From Bacteroidaceae bacterium (GTDB lineage Bacteria > Bacteroidota > Bacteroidia > Bacteroidales > Bacteroidaceae), in NCBI GenBank assembly GCA_024699495.1, contig JAILPK010000050.1, positions 1 to 64,000 on the forward strand: 64,000 nucleotides of DNA, written 5' to 3'. This document shows positions 51,508 through 60,225 of the stretch, piece after piece; within the stretch, counting starts at the first letter, position 1, and the number at the start of each line of letters is the position of its first letter. The notes beneath the pieces are model-generated. The model ran no database searches. It worked only from the letters and a program-made list of their open reading frames with translations, and was not told the origin of the DNA. The translations under genes and the position numbers were made by a program.

Positions 51508-52845
51508 ATGAAACAGTTGGAAAATTTGGTATATTTTGCAGTGTGGGGTGTGATATTCGCATCCCCACTGCTTAATATTTACATACGCAGCATAAGCGGA
51601 GCAGATAGCGAGCCCAACTGGGTGTATGCTATAATAACATGGCAAAGACTTATTCTTTTCTTAGCTCTGTTTCTCATACACAACTTCATCCTCGCCCCAC
51701 TGATTACTCACAAGCACAAGCGGTGGCTTTATTTTGCTTTTGTCAGTATTATTGTGGTTGCATTCTCTGTGTATCAATGCAACAGCAAACCGACATTACC
51801 CAGAAATAACAGAGATTCCAACCCCGAAGAGACCAGGGACAGGACTAATAGACAACAACGGACCGACGGCATAGGAGAGCCGGAAAGACCCGATGATTTA
51901 GGAGGTAAACCAGAATACTTCGATAGGCCCAAGCCCCCGAAGGAGATGGGAGAAAGGCCTGAGGACATAGATATGCCCATGTCCCCGAAGGAGATGGGAG
52001 AAAGGCCTGAGGACATGGGTGAGCCGGGAAGACCTAAGTTCAGGGGCGAAAGGCCGATGGACCATTCGGAATGGCTGCCCCACGTATCCCCGCCGCCGAT
52101 AATTGGTGAGAGGGATATTGTTGCCATCGTAATTCTAATCCTCATGTTTGCAGCCAATCTTGGTTTAAAAGGCTATTTCCGCAGCCGATATGACCGCAAA
52201 CGTCTGGCAGAACTTGAAAAGAATAATCTTGAGCAGCAGTTGGAATACCTGCGCTATCAGATTAATCCCCACTTCTTCATGAACACGTTGAATAACATTC
52301 ATGCTCTTGTGGATATCGACCCGGCAAAAGCTCAGGAAACAATAGTCGAGCTCTCGAAAATGATGCGTTTTGTCCTGTATGAGAGCGATAAGAACGGAGT
52401 GGCTCTCAGCCGTGAGCTGGAATTTATACGCACTTATATAAGGCTGATGAGTCTGCGCTACACAGACAAAGTGATGATTACGACCGACTTCCCCGAAGAA
52501 GTGCCAAACAAATTCATTCCGCCGTTGATGCTTATCCCATTTGTGGAGAATGCATTCAAACATGGCGTCAGTTATAGACAAGACTCGTTTATCGGGGTTA
52601 CTGTAACCATAGAAAACAACAATCTGCACTTCACCTGCGCTAACTCAAAGGTGGATCACAATGGCACAAGCGCCGCGGGCACCCCGAAACAGGGAGGCGT
52701 AGGTCTCGCCAATGTTCGCAAACGCTTGAAATTAATCTACGGGAACAGCTACTCCCTTGACATTCAAGACGGCGATAATATATATAGTGTGGCTCTTACC
52801 ATAGGCCTACTGCCCAACCCTTCGACCACAGAAAATAAAAGTTGA
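51508..52845 (+). CDS. LytS/YehU-type sensor histidine kinase
   Basis: A 445-residue membrane kinase. Three N-terminal helices (up to about residue 95) are followed by a long proline/glutamate-rich loop with repeated PKEMGERPED units. A last helix (about residues 205-225) precedes a short coiled-coil. The kinase domain is the His_kinase type, with the phosphoacceptor His in YQINPHFFMNTLNNI, LSKMMRFVLYES and PPLMLIPFVENAFKHG as the N-box. The ATG at 51508 is preferred over an in-frame TTG at 51496. The stop overlaps a TTG of the following frame; the regulator's ATG is 5 nt later. It should phosphorylate the adjacent LytTR regulator. The stimulus is unknown. Confidence 0.93.
   Translation: MKQLENLVYFAVWGVIFASPLLNIYIRSISGADSEPNWVYAIITWQRLILFLALFLIHNFILAPLITHKHKRWLYFAFVSIIVVAFSVYQCNSKPTLPRNNRDSNPEETRDRTNRQQRTDGIGEPERPDDLGGKPEYFDRPKPPKEMGERPEDIDMPMSPKEMGERPEDMGEPGRPKFRGERPMDHSEWLPHVSPPPIIGERDIVAIVILILMFAANLGLKGYFRSRYDRKRLAELEKNNLEQQLEYLRYQINPHFFMNTLNNIHALVDIDPAKAQETIVELSKMMRFVLYESDKNGVALSRELEFIRTYIRLMSLRYTDKVMITTDFPEEVPNKFIPPLMLIPFVENAFKHGVSYRQDSFIGVTVTIENNNLHFTCANSKVDHNGTSAAGTPKQGGVGLANVRKRLKLIYGNSYSLDIQDGDNIYSVALTIGLLPNPSTTENKS
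51935..52016 (+). repeat. 48-bp in-frame repeat in the kinase loop
   Basis: A 34-nt identical block occurs at 51935-51968 and 51983-52016, period 48 nt (16 codons). It encodes PKEMGERPED twice. The same loop contains further degenerate copies of the Gly-Glu-Pro/Arg-Pro pattern. Confidence 0.85.
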
Positions 52846-52850
52846 ACATT

Positions 52851-53618
52851 ATGAACATTCGTTGCATTGCCATCGACGATGAGCCCCTGGCTCTCGGACA
52901 GCTCGTGGCTTATATAGAGAAAGTACCCTTCCTTGAACTTGCAGCCCAGTGCCAAAGCGCTCTGGAAGCACGTCAGTTTCTGGAACATGACACCGCAGAT
53001 GCTATCTTCTGTGACATCAATATGCCCGACCTGAATGGCATGGATTTCGTAAAGTCACTTGCTGCCCCGCCCCTCATTGTCTTTACCACAGCCTACTCGG
53101 AATATGCCGTCGAGGGATTCCGCGTAAACGCCGTGGACTATCTTCTCAAGCCCTTTGGCATGCAGGAGTTCCTCAGAGCTGCCAACAGGCTGAGGGAGAG
53201 GCTCAGCAAAGACAAGGAGGCCAGTCAGCCGGTAGCCGAAGCCTCACAGCCTTCTGCAAACAGCCAGGAAACCACAGTAGCTGCAGACACAGATTCTCTT
53301 TTCCTCAAGGCAGACTACCGGATTGTGAAAGTTCGCATTTCGGATATTCGGTATATAGAGTCAATGAGCGAATATCTGAAGGTTTGGATTGAGGGGGAGG
53401 CAAAGCCGATTATTACTCTGCTGTCTATGAAAAAAATGGAGGAACGACTACCCGGCAGTTTTATGCGGGTGCATCGTTCCTACATTATAAATCTCACCAA
53501 AATTCAAGAGGTGAACAAGAATCGGGTCAGTCTGGATGTCAACACCTCCATCCCTATAGGAGACTTTTATAAAGAAGCATTCCAGGCTTATTTAGACAAG
53601 CGGTTCCTTGGTAAATAA
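52851..53618 (+). CDS. LytTR-family response regulator
   Basis: A 255-residue regulator. The receiver domain has the acidic pocket IAIDDEP and the phosphoacceptor Asp55 in FCDINMPD, with TTAYSEYAVEGF and LLKPF further on. A low-complexity Ser/Ala/Gln linker (about residues 125-148) leads to a C-terminal LytTR DNA-binding domain (VRISDIRYIESMSEYLKVW and FMRVHRSYIINL). It follows the kinase gene by 5 nt, so the two are a pair. The ATG at 52851 is preferred over an upstream TTG at 52842. LytTR regulators bind paired 9-bp repeats; I did not identify its targets. It converges with the C10 peptidase gene 6 nt away. Confidence 0.95.
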   Translation: MNIRCIAIDDEPLALGQLVAYIEKVPFLELAAQCQSALEARQFLEHDTADAIFCDINMPDLNGMDFVKSLAAPPLIVFTTAYSEYAVEGFRVNAVDYLLKPFGMQEFLRAANRLRERLSKDKEASQPVAEASQPSANSQETTVAADTDSLFLKADYRIVKVRISDIRYIESMSEYLKVWIEGEAKPIITLLSMKKMEERLPGSFMRVHRSYIINLTKIQEVNKNRVSLDVNTSIPIGDFYKEAFQAYLDKRFLGK

Positions 53619-53624
53619 TCATTC

Positions 53625-56600
53625 CTACTTGACAACTACTTTGCGTCCACCCACTACGTAGATGCCCTTGTTTGTTTTGCTTACCGGGCGTCCCGTGAGG
53701 TCATATATGGCATCGCGCCGGTCTTCGGCGTAAATGCCTCTTACGGCGTCGGGATTGGTCACGGTAAGAGTTCCGCTCACATATTCGAAGGTGTAGTTCT
53801 GGGCTTCAGCGCCATAAACTCTGATTTCATATTCTCCGGCGGGGCTGTCTTTAGTAGCATCACACTCTATGACCGGCTGAGCCGTTAGCACGCTGGCATC
53901 CTCGCGATTTCTGAACGGACGAATAGTAAGTTCAAACTCCGGGTTCTCCTCGCCGACCACTCTGGTGTAGCTGTTAGCTGTTATGGTCAGCACAGACGGT
54001 ATAATGTTCAGAACACCTGGAGTCAGCACTACGCCCTCGGTCGCAATGCTGCCAATCTCAATAGATATAGGATAGGCACCTACCGGTGAGGCATTCACGG
54101 CCTCAGTAGTCATAACTGGCGCTCCGCTAATGGGTGCTCCGTCAACGTGGAAAGTGAATGACGGGTTCGTCCGTCCGTAGAAGCGGCTTATCGAGTCCGG
54201 CGTAACCACAGGCTGTCCGGTGTAGGCCGATATGCGGCTCTTCTCCCACGTGGGTGCTGCCATATATGCCTCCACCAGCGATGCGGGCACGAAATAAGTG
54301 TGGTGATCAGCGCCTTCAGTCTCGCTCTCCATAACAGCGTCTGTATTTTGCACAACAATATATTTCAATACTGACGTAGAGGGGAAGACATCCTTTCCTA
54401 TGGTCTTTACCCCTGCCGGAATCCACAGAGTCTGCATTGCGCTGGCATTGCGGAAAGCCTCATCGGGAATCGCAGTGATTGACGTGAAGAAGCGTAGCTC
54501 CTCGAAAGAAGAGACACCTGTGGCAGAGCGGAATGCCGTGCTTATGTCAGTTACAGCGGCCGCTTCCTCACGGCTCAGTTCGCCGTCTTCATTCTCATCC
54601 CAATTATTGACACAAATTGCCTTAATACGTTCGTCGGCAAACTCTATATAGTGGAGTTTCGTGCGGAGCGCATCTATAGCAGCCCGGATATCATCGTCGG
54701 CAGAGGCCGGATTGTCATATACAGCCTGTTCGGCGCTTACGTCTATTGCCTGACCGGCAGCCAGGGCAAGCAACGAGCGGAGCTCAGACATATTGGCACG
54801 CTGACGCTCTACTTCCTCTACATCGCTGAGGCGGATGAAGGCCCACTGGCAGTTGGAGGGATTTACAGAATACGGGACATCATAATAAATGCCACTTGTC
54901 ACATTTGTATAATTTGTGGCATGATTATATTGAGTTCCAAGGAACAGCGTGTCAACATGTTCACTGTCTGTAGATGGGACCTGAAGAGTGTAAATATGAC
55001 GGATGGAATCTGTCTCCACGAGCTGCCAATAGGCTTTGGCCGACAAAGAACCGTCAGCGAAGCATGCCTTGACCCCCTTGCCTACCTCGGCGTCCCCAGA
55101 TGTGCGGAAGAGGATGTTCTTTCCGGAGGCGAGAGAAGAGGATTCAAGATAATACAGTCCTTCGTTCATTGATTTGGTGCGTTTCAGCTGATAGAGAAGA
55201 CCTGTATTGGCCACCACAGCCTGTGTGCCATAAGCCTCACCCCTGCTCATAAAGCTCCGTGTGCCCAGATTATAGACATAGACCGTCTCATTCTCTGCCA
55301 TCTGCGAGAAGCCGGCATCCGGGATTACGCGCATCTCACGGATCTCTCCGAAGTCTTTCCACACATCAGCATTGGCATAAAGACTGCTGCTGCCCTGAGG
55401 AACATACAATACGACCTGGCTCAGGTCAACGCCGTTGAAAGCTGTGGCACTTACATCTATGCCAGCCGGGTCAGCGACAGACAGACGCACTTCCTGCAAA
55501 GCTGTGCATCCGCTGAAAGCACTCTCAGCAATAAAATTCAGTTTTGTGCCTATCTCCACTCTGGTGAGTGAAGAGCAGCCCAGGAAGGCCCGCCTGTGGA
55601 TGCCTTCGATGTTGTTTGGCATGAGCACGCGCTTCAGATTGGAGCAGCCGAGGAAAGAGTCGTAGAATATAGCGTTGGCATTCTTGAAATACAGCATCTC
55701 GTCAAACTCCGTGATGCTTTTGTTGTTCTTGAAGCCGCAGTCACTATAGAAATACTCTGCTGTAAGAGCCTCTTCAGGACTTAGCTCACCATCCTGATTT
55801 ATATCCCACACACTAAGACAGGCTTCTCTTACTGCTTCGTTGGCAAACACAATAAAGCCGAGGCGCTTACGCAGCGAACGCTGAGCCTTCTCCAAAGTGG
55901 CAATGTCGCTGCTCATGTCGTCATACACAGCCTGCTCGCGGGTGTAACTGACATGTTTCATTCGGGCCAGTTCTATAAGCTCGCCCAAAGACTTGGCTGC
56001 CTGATAAAGCGAATCCTCATGGGCATCGTAAGGGACGAAACGCCAGAGACAATTCAGAGGCAATTCTGTCATGCTTACATCGGGATACGCGCCATAAGTC
56101 GGGCAAGCCTCATTGCTGGCATGATCTGGATTTATGCCAAGAGCTTTATTCACGTTGTAGCCGGTGGCTGTTTTGGGCGTCTGGATGATGTAGTCGAGGC
56201 CCTCCTTCAGAGTCACAGACCAATAGGCGCTGACGCCATTTGATGTCGTCCCGTCAACAAAGCAGGCCCACGTGCCGCTGCCTACCTTTGAATCTCCATT
56301 TGTGCGGAAAGTAAGATGGCCGTCCTTCCCCGTATCATCGGAATATAATTGATAGGTTCCTGAGGGCATGGCAGCAGTGCGTTGCAGTTTGAATTTCATC
56401 GGTGTGCCTTCGTCCGTGCCCACAGCTTGTGTTCCCCACGCCTCGCCTTTACTCATAAAACGGCCAGTGCCTACATTATATAAATAGAATGGGGTATTGA
56501 CTGCCATTTCGGCAAAACGCGCTCCGGAGAAGTTGCGCTCGCCTTTGACGCAGCCGAAGGCGCTCCATGGAGCTGTTGTTGAGTAGTAACCGGCGGTTCC

Positions 56601-58370
56601 CTGCGGGCAGATGAGAGTAGCTGCAGAGAGGTCTAAATCTCCGAACACAGAGGGAGAGAGTGTGATCAGTTCGGGAGTGAGGCTCTTTGCCTCAAGCATA
56701 TTCAGACTGACACATCCGGCAAAAGCCGAATCGCCTACGTTTGTTATTGAGAGTGGTAATGATATCTCCGTGAGCGCTGCACAACCATAAAACGCACGTG
56801 CTCCTATCGCAGAAATCCTTTTGGGCAGAGCCACGTCAGCCAGCTTTACACAACCGCTGAAGGCGCCCTCGCCGATGCTTTGGATATTGCCCGGCAGACT
56901 GATACTGGCGAGTCTCGTGCAACCGCTGAAGGCGGCTTTGCCAATATCTTTCAGATTCTTTGGCAGCGTGATGGAAGTGAGGGTGGAACAGCCGTAGAAA
57001 GAGCTGTCAGAAACCGACTCCAGCCCGGTGAAGTAATAGAGTTCTGGAAATACAGAGATTCGCTGCCCGCGGAAGGCGCTCCCCAAATCCGTTACGGCAG
57101 CGGCTTCGGCATAGGTCAGCACGCCGTCGCCGTCGGAGTCAAACGCACTGATGCAAGCCCGCTGTGCATTCCTGTTTTCGAATGCCATGGCACGGGTCCC
57201 GTTGGCGGGAGGCTGCGAACCGATCACGGCCTCCGGATAATTGCTGTAACCGCCGCTGGAGCCGCCTATTCCCTGAGAACTTGGGTTGAGGGTGGTAAGC
57301 AGGAACCAACCGTCGCTGGCACCTCCCCATCCCCAGTTGATGCGGTAACAGTGGTTCCCGTCATAACCGTGGCACACGAAGGCGTGTCCCGCTTCATCGT
57401 TGGAACCGGATAGGTAGAAGGGGCGGCCCTCTGCAAGTTCGTTGTATAGGAGTGCGTCCCATGCGTCGGCAGAATAATCACTGCCGCTTACATACCGGGT
57501 CTTCTCATCGTAACCGAAATAATTGCGCATAGCGTCGGCCACGCGGTACGACTGCGCACCCGAGCTGTTGTTTGTGTAGTCCATCTCTACGCTGACTCCG
57601 CAATAATGCATCAGCTGGGCCACGGCAGTTCGCTGTATGCCGGTGGCCGAACTAGTATAGACATCCAGCATGTTATCCCAGTCGATCGGCGAGTGGGCAG
57701 GAATGCCCTCTACATGCAGATGGCTGTTCTGATAGGCTGTATATCCGTCGTAGGCAGGAATTGCAGCCTGAGTCTCTGTCACAGAAATCTTACGCCAATA
57801 ATAGAGCACCTGTGCCATCGCGGTGGCTACACATCCGGTGACAGAACGCCCCTGATTGAAGTACAGCGGGCACTCGTCATTATAAGGGCTGCCCTGGTTC
57901 CACTGAGATGTAATCATCGGGGCTATGGCATCGTGCACGGGGGCATAGCGGGGATTCGCGGGCATCGTCTCCGGATGTTCGCGCATCTGCGTCAATTCCT
58001 GCTCATAGTGGGAGAGCCAGGAGCGCATATTGTCGGGAATAGCCTCATAATCGAACTCTCCCTCATCGGTATATCCAAGAACGGGCAGTGTGAGGTCATC
58101 ACCGGAGACAATGACATATCCCTGATTGACACCCCGATTGAACACATAATACAACTCATTCTCTACCGCTGCCGCCGCACGGAGCCGTGGAGACAGCTTG
58201 GCCCGGCGTGTCACAGGTGCCAACTGGCGGCTGCCGGGCACATCCTTAAGAAATTCTGCTGCCCTCTCTTTCGCCTGCTGGCGTGTGATTGGAGCCGCTT
58301 CCGCCGCTGTGACAACAGACAAAAGTAACAACAGGGCTGACATTCTCGTCAGAGATAATAGATGATTCAT
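53625..58370 (-). CDS. Giant exported C10 (streptopain-like) cysteine peptidase with repeated modules
   Basis: A 1581-residue exported protein with a signal peptide (ALLLLLSVVTAAEAA). A streptopain-like propeptide and C10 peptidase domain follow (about 27-390). The catalytic Cys180 is in GRSVTGCVATAMAQ and His329 is in EAGHAFVCHGYDG, then INWGWGG. The rest is modular. EF-hand-like loops lie at about 408 (DSDGDGVLT), 857 (DINQDGELS) and 1257 (DENEDGELS), each followed by BspA-type leucine-rich repeats. Units of the YNVGTGRFMSKGEAWGTQ type lie at about 630 and 1028. Two MBG-like immunoglobulin folds lie at about 1400-1540. The short sorting-like tail ends in KGIYVVGGRKVVVK. It is probably a surface-bound protease. 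Confidence 0.85.
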   Translation of the reverse strand: MNHLLSLTRMSALLLLLSVVTAAEAAPITRQQAKERAAEFLKDVPGSRQLAPVTRRAKLSPRLRAAAAVENELYYVFNRGVNQGYVIVSGDDLTLPVLGYTDEGEFDYEAIPDNMRSWLSHYEQELTQMREHPETMPANPRYAPVHDAIAPMITSQWNQGSPYNDECPLYFNQGRSVTGCVATAMAQVLYYWRKISVTETQAAIPAYDGYTAYQNSHLHVEGIPAHSPIDWDNMLDVYTSSATGIQRTAVAQLMHYCGVSVEMDYTNNSSGAQSYRVADAMRNYFGYDEKTRYVSGSDYSADAWDALLYNELAEGRPFYLSGSNDEAGHAFVCHGYDGNHCYRINWGWGGASDGWFLLTTLNPSSQGIGGSSGGYSNYPEAVIGSQPPANGTRAMAFENRNAQRACISAFDSDGDGVLTYAEAAAVTDLGSAFRGQRISVFPELYYFTGLESVSDSSFYGCSTLTSITLPKNLKDIGKAAFSGCTRLASISLPGNIQSIGEGAFSGCVKLADVALPKRISAIGARAFYGCAALTEISLPLSITNVGDSAFAGCVSLNMLEAKSLTPELITLSPSVFGDLDLSAATLICPQGTAGYYSTTAPWSAFGCVKGERNFSGARFAEMAVNTPFYLYNVGTGRFMSKGEAWGTQAVGTDEGTPMKFKLQRTAAMPSGTYQLYSDDTGKDGHLTFRTNGDSKVGSGTWACFVDGTTSNGVSAYWSVTLKEGLDYIIQTPKTATGYNVNKALGINPDHASNEACPTYGAYPDVSMTELPLNCLWRFVPYDAHEDSLYQAAKSLGELIELARMKHVSYTREQAVYDDMSSDIATLEKAQRSLRKRLGFIVFANEAVREACLSVWDINQDGELSPEEALTAEYFYSDCGFKNNKSITEFDEMLYFKNANAIFYDSFLGCSNLKRVLMPNNIEGIHRRAFLGCSSLTRVEIGTKLNFIAESAFSGCTALQEVRLSVADPAGIDVSATAFNGVDLSQVVLYVPQGSSSLYANADVWKDFGEIREMRVIPDAGFSQMAENETVYVYNLGTRSFMSRGEAYGTQAVVANTGLLYQLKRTKSMNEGLYYLESSSLASGKNILFRTSGDAEVGKGVKACFADGSLSAKAYWQLVETDSIRHIYTLQVPSTDSEHVDTLFLGTQYNHATNYTNVTSGIYYDVPYSVNPSNCQWAFIRLSDVEEVERQRANMSELRSLLALAAGQAIDVSAEQAVYDNPASADDDIRAAIDALRTKLHYIEFADERIKAICVNNWDENEDGELSREEAAAVTDISTAFRSATGVSSFEELRFFTSITAIPDEAFRNASAMQTLWIPAGVKTIGKDVFPSTSVLKYIVVQNTDAVMESETEGADHHTYFVPASLVEAYMAAPTWEKSRISAYTGQPVVTPDSISRFYGRTNPSFTFHVDGAPISGAPVMTTEAVNASPVGAYPISIEIGSIATEGVVLTPGVLNIIPSVLTITANSYTRVVGEENPEFELTIRPFRNREDASVLTAQPVIECDATKDSPAGEYEIRVYGAEAQNYTFEYVSGTLTVTNPDAVRGIYAEDRRDAIYDLTGRPVSKTNKGIYVVGGRKVVVK

Positions 58371-58442
58371 GTCTTTTATTTCGTTATTTTGTTAAGCTTG
58401 ATGATATGCAGGCACTCAATACGCCAAAACACCTTTCCGCCG

Positions 58443-58450
58443 CAAAAGTA
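58443..58450 (-). promoter_or_regulatory. -7 promoter element for the C10 peptidase gene
   Basis: Reads TACTTTTG on the minus strand, 72 nt upstream of the ATG. The -33 partner is not clear. Confidence 0.5.
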
Positions 58451-58525
58451 ATCTTTTTATACTAAACACACGCACGTTTAGCCAAAAAATAATTCTTTTT
58501 CTTTCTTCAGTTAAATATATCTGCG

Positions 58526-58533
58526 TATATTTG
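58526..58533 (+). promoter_or_regulatory. -7 promoter element for queF
   Basis: TATATTTG, 38 nt before the queF ATG at 58572. The -33 region is poor. No preQ1 riboswitch is seen in the short leader. Confidence 0.5.
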
Positions 58534-58571
58534 CAGCAAAATTTAAACCAACAGACATATAAAAAACACCA

Positions 58572-59030
58572 ATGAACCGCGAACAAGACAAACTGAAGTC
58601 GCTCGGCAACAAAACTCAATATCCCTCTGATTATGCTCCGGATTTGCTGGAGACTTTTGAAAACAGACATCCCGACAATGACTATTGGGTAAGATTCAAC
58701 TGCCCGGAATTCACTTCCCTCTGCCCTATCACCGGGCAGCCCGATTTTGCTGAAATACGAATCAACTATCTGCCCGGCAAGATGATGGTGGAGTCCAAGA
58801 GCCTCAAGCTGTATCTTTTCAGTTTCCGTAACCACGGCGACTTTCATGAGGATTGCGTAAATACAATTATGAAAGACCTCATAAAACTGATGCAACCCAA
58901 ATATATCGAAGTTACGGGCCTCTTCACGCCGCGTGGAGGTATTAGCATTTTTCCCTATGCCAACTACGGACAGCCAGGCACAAAATACGAAGAGATGGCC
59001 CGCTATCGTCTTCTTCACCACGACCTCTGA
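58572..59030 (+). CDS. queF: NADPH-dependent 7-cyano-7-deazaguanine reductase
   Basis: A 152-residue QueF of the short, single-domain type. It reduces preQ0 to preQ1 in queuosine synthesis. The catalytic Cys51 and Asp58 lie in [13 protein letters not shown]. The NADPH-binding motif is [33 protein letters not shown] follows and the size is standard. It is 42 nt upstream of a TlpA-like gene on the same strand. No other queuosine genes are in the window. Confidence 0.97.
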   Translation: MNREQDKLKSLGNKTQYPSDYAPDLLETFENRHPDNDYWVRFNCPEFTSLCPITGQPDFAEIRINYLPGKMMVESKSLKLYLFSFRNHGDFHEDCVNTIMKDLIKLMQPKYIEVTGLFTPRGGISIFPYANYGQPGTKYEEMARYRLLHHDL

Positions 59031-59072
59031 TTACCATTTATTTCTCACATATACATTAATATTAATATAAAG

Positions 59073-60194
59073 ATGAAAAGACAAGTAATTACGCTGCTGC
59101 TCTTCTTCGCAGCATCTTATATCTATGCCCAGAAGTATGAAATAGAGTTCCATGCTCCCGGCATAGGAGCCAACCTGCAATGGGTTAATCTCGTGAATAT
59201 AGAGAGCGGAGCCCTTATCGACTCCTTCCAGGTAAGCCACGAGCGCGCTATGATTGAAGGGAACACACCCGAACTGCCCAAACTGGTCAGCATCATCCAG
59301 AAGGGGTCCAACCGCGCTATAGCAACTCTGATTCTCGACTCAACTCCGACAAAAGTGACCTTCGACCACACTAAAGCCGGGAGCGGCATTAACGCAGGCG
59401 TAACTCTTAGGGGCTCGGCCGGCAACAACGCCGTTGACTCTCTGTCAAAACTGTTCTGCAATCACATCGGGAAGATTCAGGAGGCTTATGCCGCAGTGCG
59501 GGCCAGCGCAGAGCAGAATGGCGGCAGACCCAGCCCCGACGCGATGCAGAAATACCAGACTTATATGGACTCCCGTCTGACTGCCATGCGGGGTGAGATG
59601 CAGAACGCTCTGACAGAAAACCGCCAAAACCAGGTGTCACTCTTCATCTTGACAGAGACAGCAGAACTCCTCGACAACGGCTATGTGGCTACATTCATGA
59701 AAGACTACCCCTTCGCATCGGCTGCCTGTCTGAAGCCGTTGGTGAGCAAAATAAAGTCGGAACAGCTCAGAGCTCCCGGAGCCTCACTGATTGATTTCGC
59801 CCTGCCCGATGAGAGCGGCACAGAACATCAGTTGTCCGAATATATCGGCAAAGGGCGCTATGTGCTGCTGGATTTTTGGGCTTCCTGGTGCGGCCCTTGC
59901 CGTCAGGAGATGCCAAACGTGAAAGCGGCATACGAGCGCTTCCATGACAAGGGGTTTGATATCGTCTCACTCTCGTTCGACAGCAACCGTGAGGCATGGC
60001 TGAAAGGCATCAGCGACCTGCAGATGAATTGGACTCACCTGTCTGACCTGAAGGGATGGCAGTCTCTGGCTGCAAAAAAATATCAGATCCGGGCAATTCC
60101 CTGCACAATCCTCTTCGGCCCCGACGGCAAAGTTATTGCTTCTGACCTGAGAGGCGAGGCCCTGGCTCAGAAACTGGGTTCTCTGATAAAATAA
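59073..60194 (+). CDS. TlpA-like thiol-disulfide oxidoreductase with DUF4369-like N-terminus
   Basis: A 373-residue exported protein. MKRQVITLLLFFAASYIYAQ is a signal peptide. Residues about 22-130 form a beta-rich DUF4369-like domain, and residues about 130-235 are a helical region. From about residue 240 there is an AhpC/TSA-TlpA thioredoxin fold with the active site FWASWCGPCRQEMP, cis-proline in IRAIPCTILFGPDG and the INFSLPD-like entry FALPDESGTEHQLSEYIG. These proteins reduce or exchange disulfides in the periplasm. Its partner is unknown. It is followed after 31 nt by rnz. Confidence 0.9.
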   Translation: MKRQVITLLLFFAASYIYAQKYEIEFHAPGIGANLQWVNLVNIESGALIDSFQVSHERAMIEGNTPELPKLVSIIQKGSNRAIATLILDSTPTKVTFDHTKAGSGINAGVTLRGSAGNNAVDSLSKLFCNHIGKIQEAYAAVRASAEQNGGRPSPDAMQKYQTYMDSRLTAMRGEMQNALTENRQNQVSLFILTETAELLDNGYVATFMKDYPFASAACLKPLVSKIKSEQLRAPGASLIDFALPDESGTEHQLSEYIGKGRYVLLDFWASWCGPCRQEMPNVKAAYERFHDKGFDIVSLSFDSNREAWLKGISDLQMNWTHLSDLKGWQSLAAKKYQIRAIPCTILFGPDGKVIASDLRGEALAQKLGSLIK

Positions 60195-60225
60195 GTCCTC
60201 ATCGGCAAAAAAGCGGGGGAGCAGT

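Noticed and set aside
59407..59640. Antisense frames in the TlpA-like gene
   Set aside because: They are shadows of a well-supported coding gene with a clear WCGPC active site.
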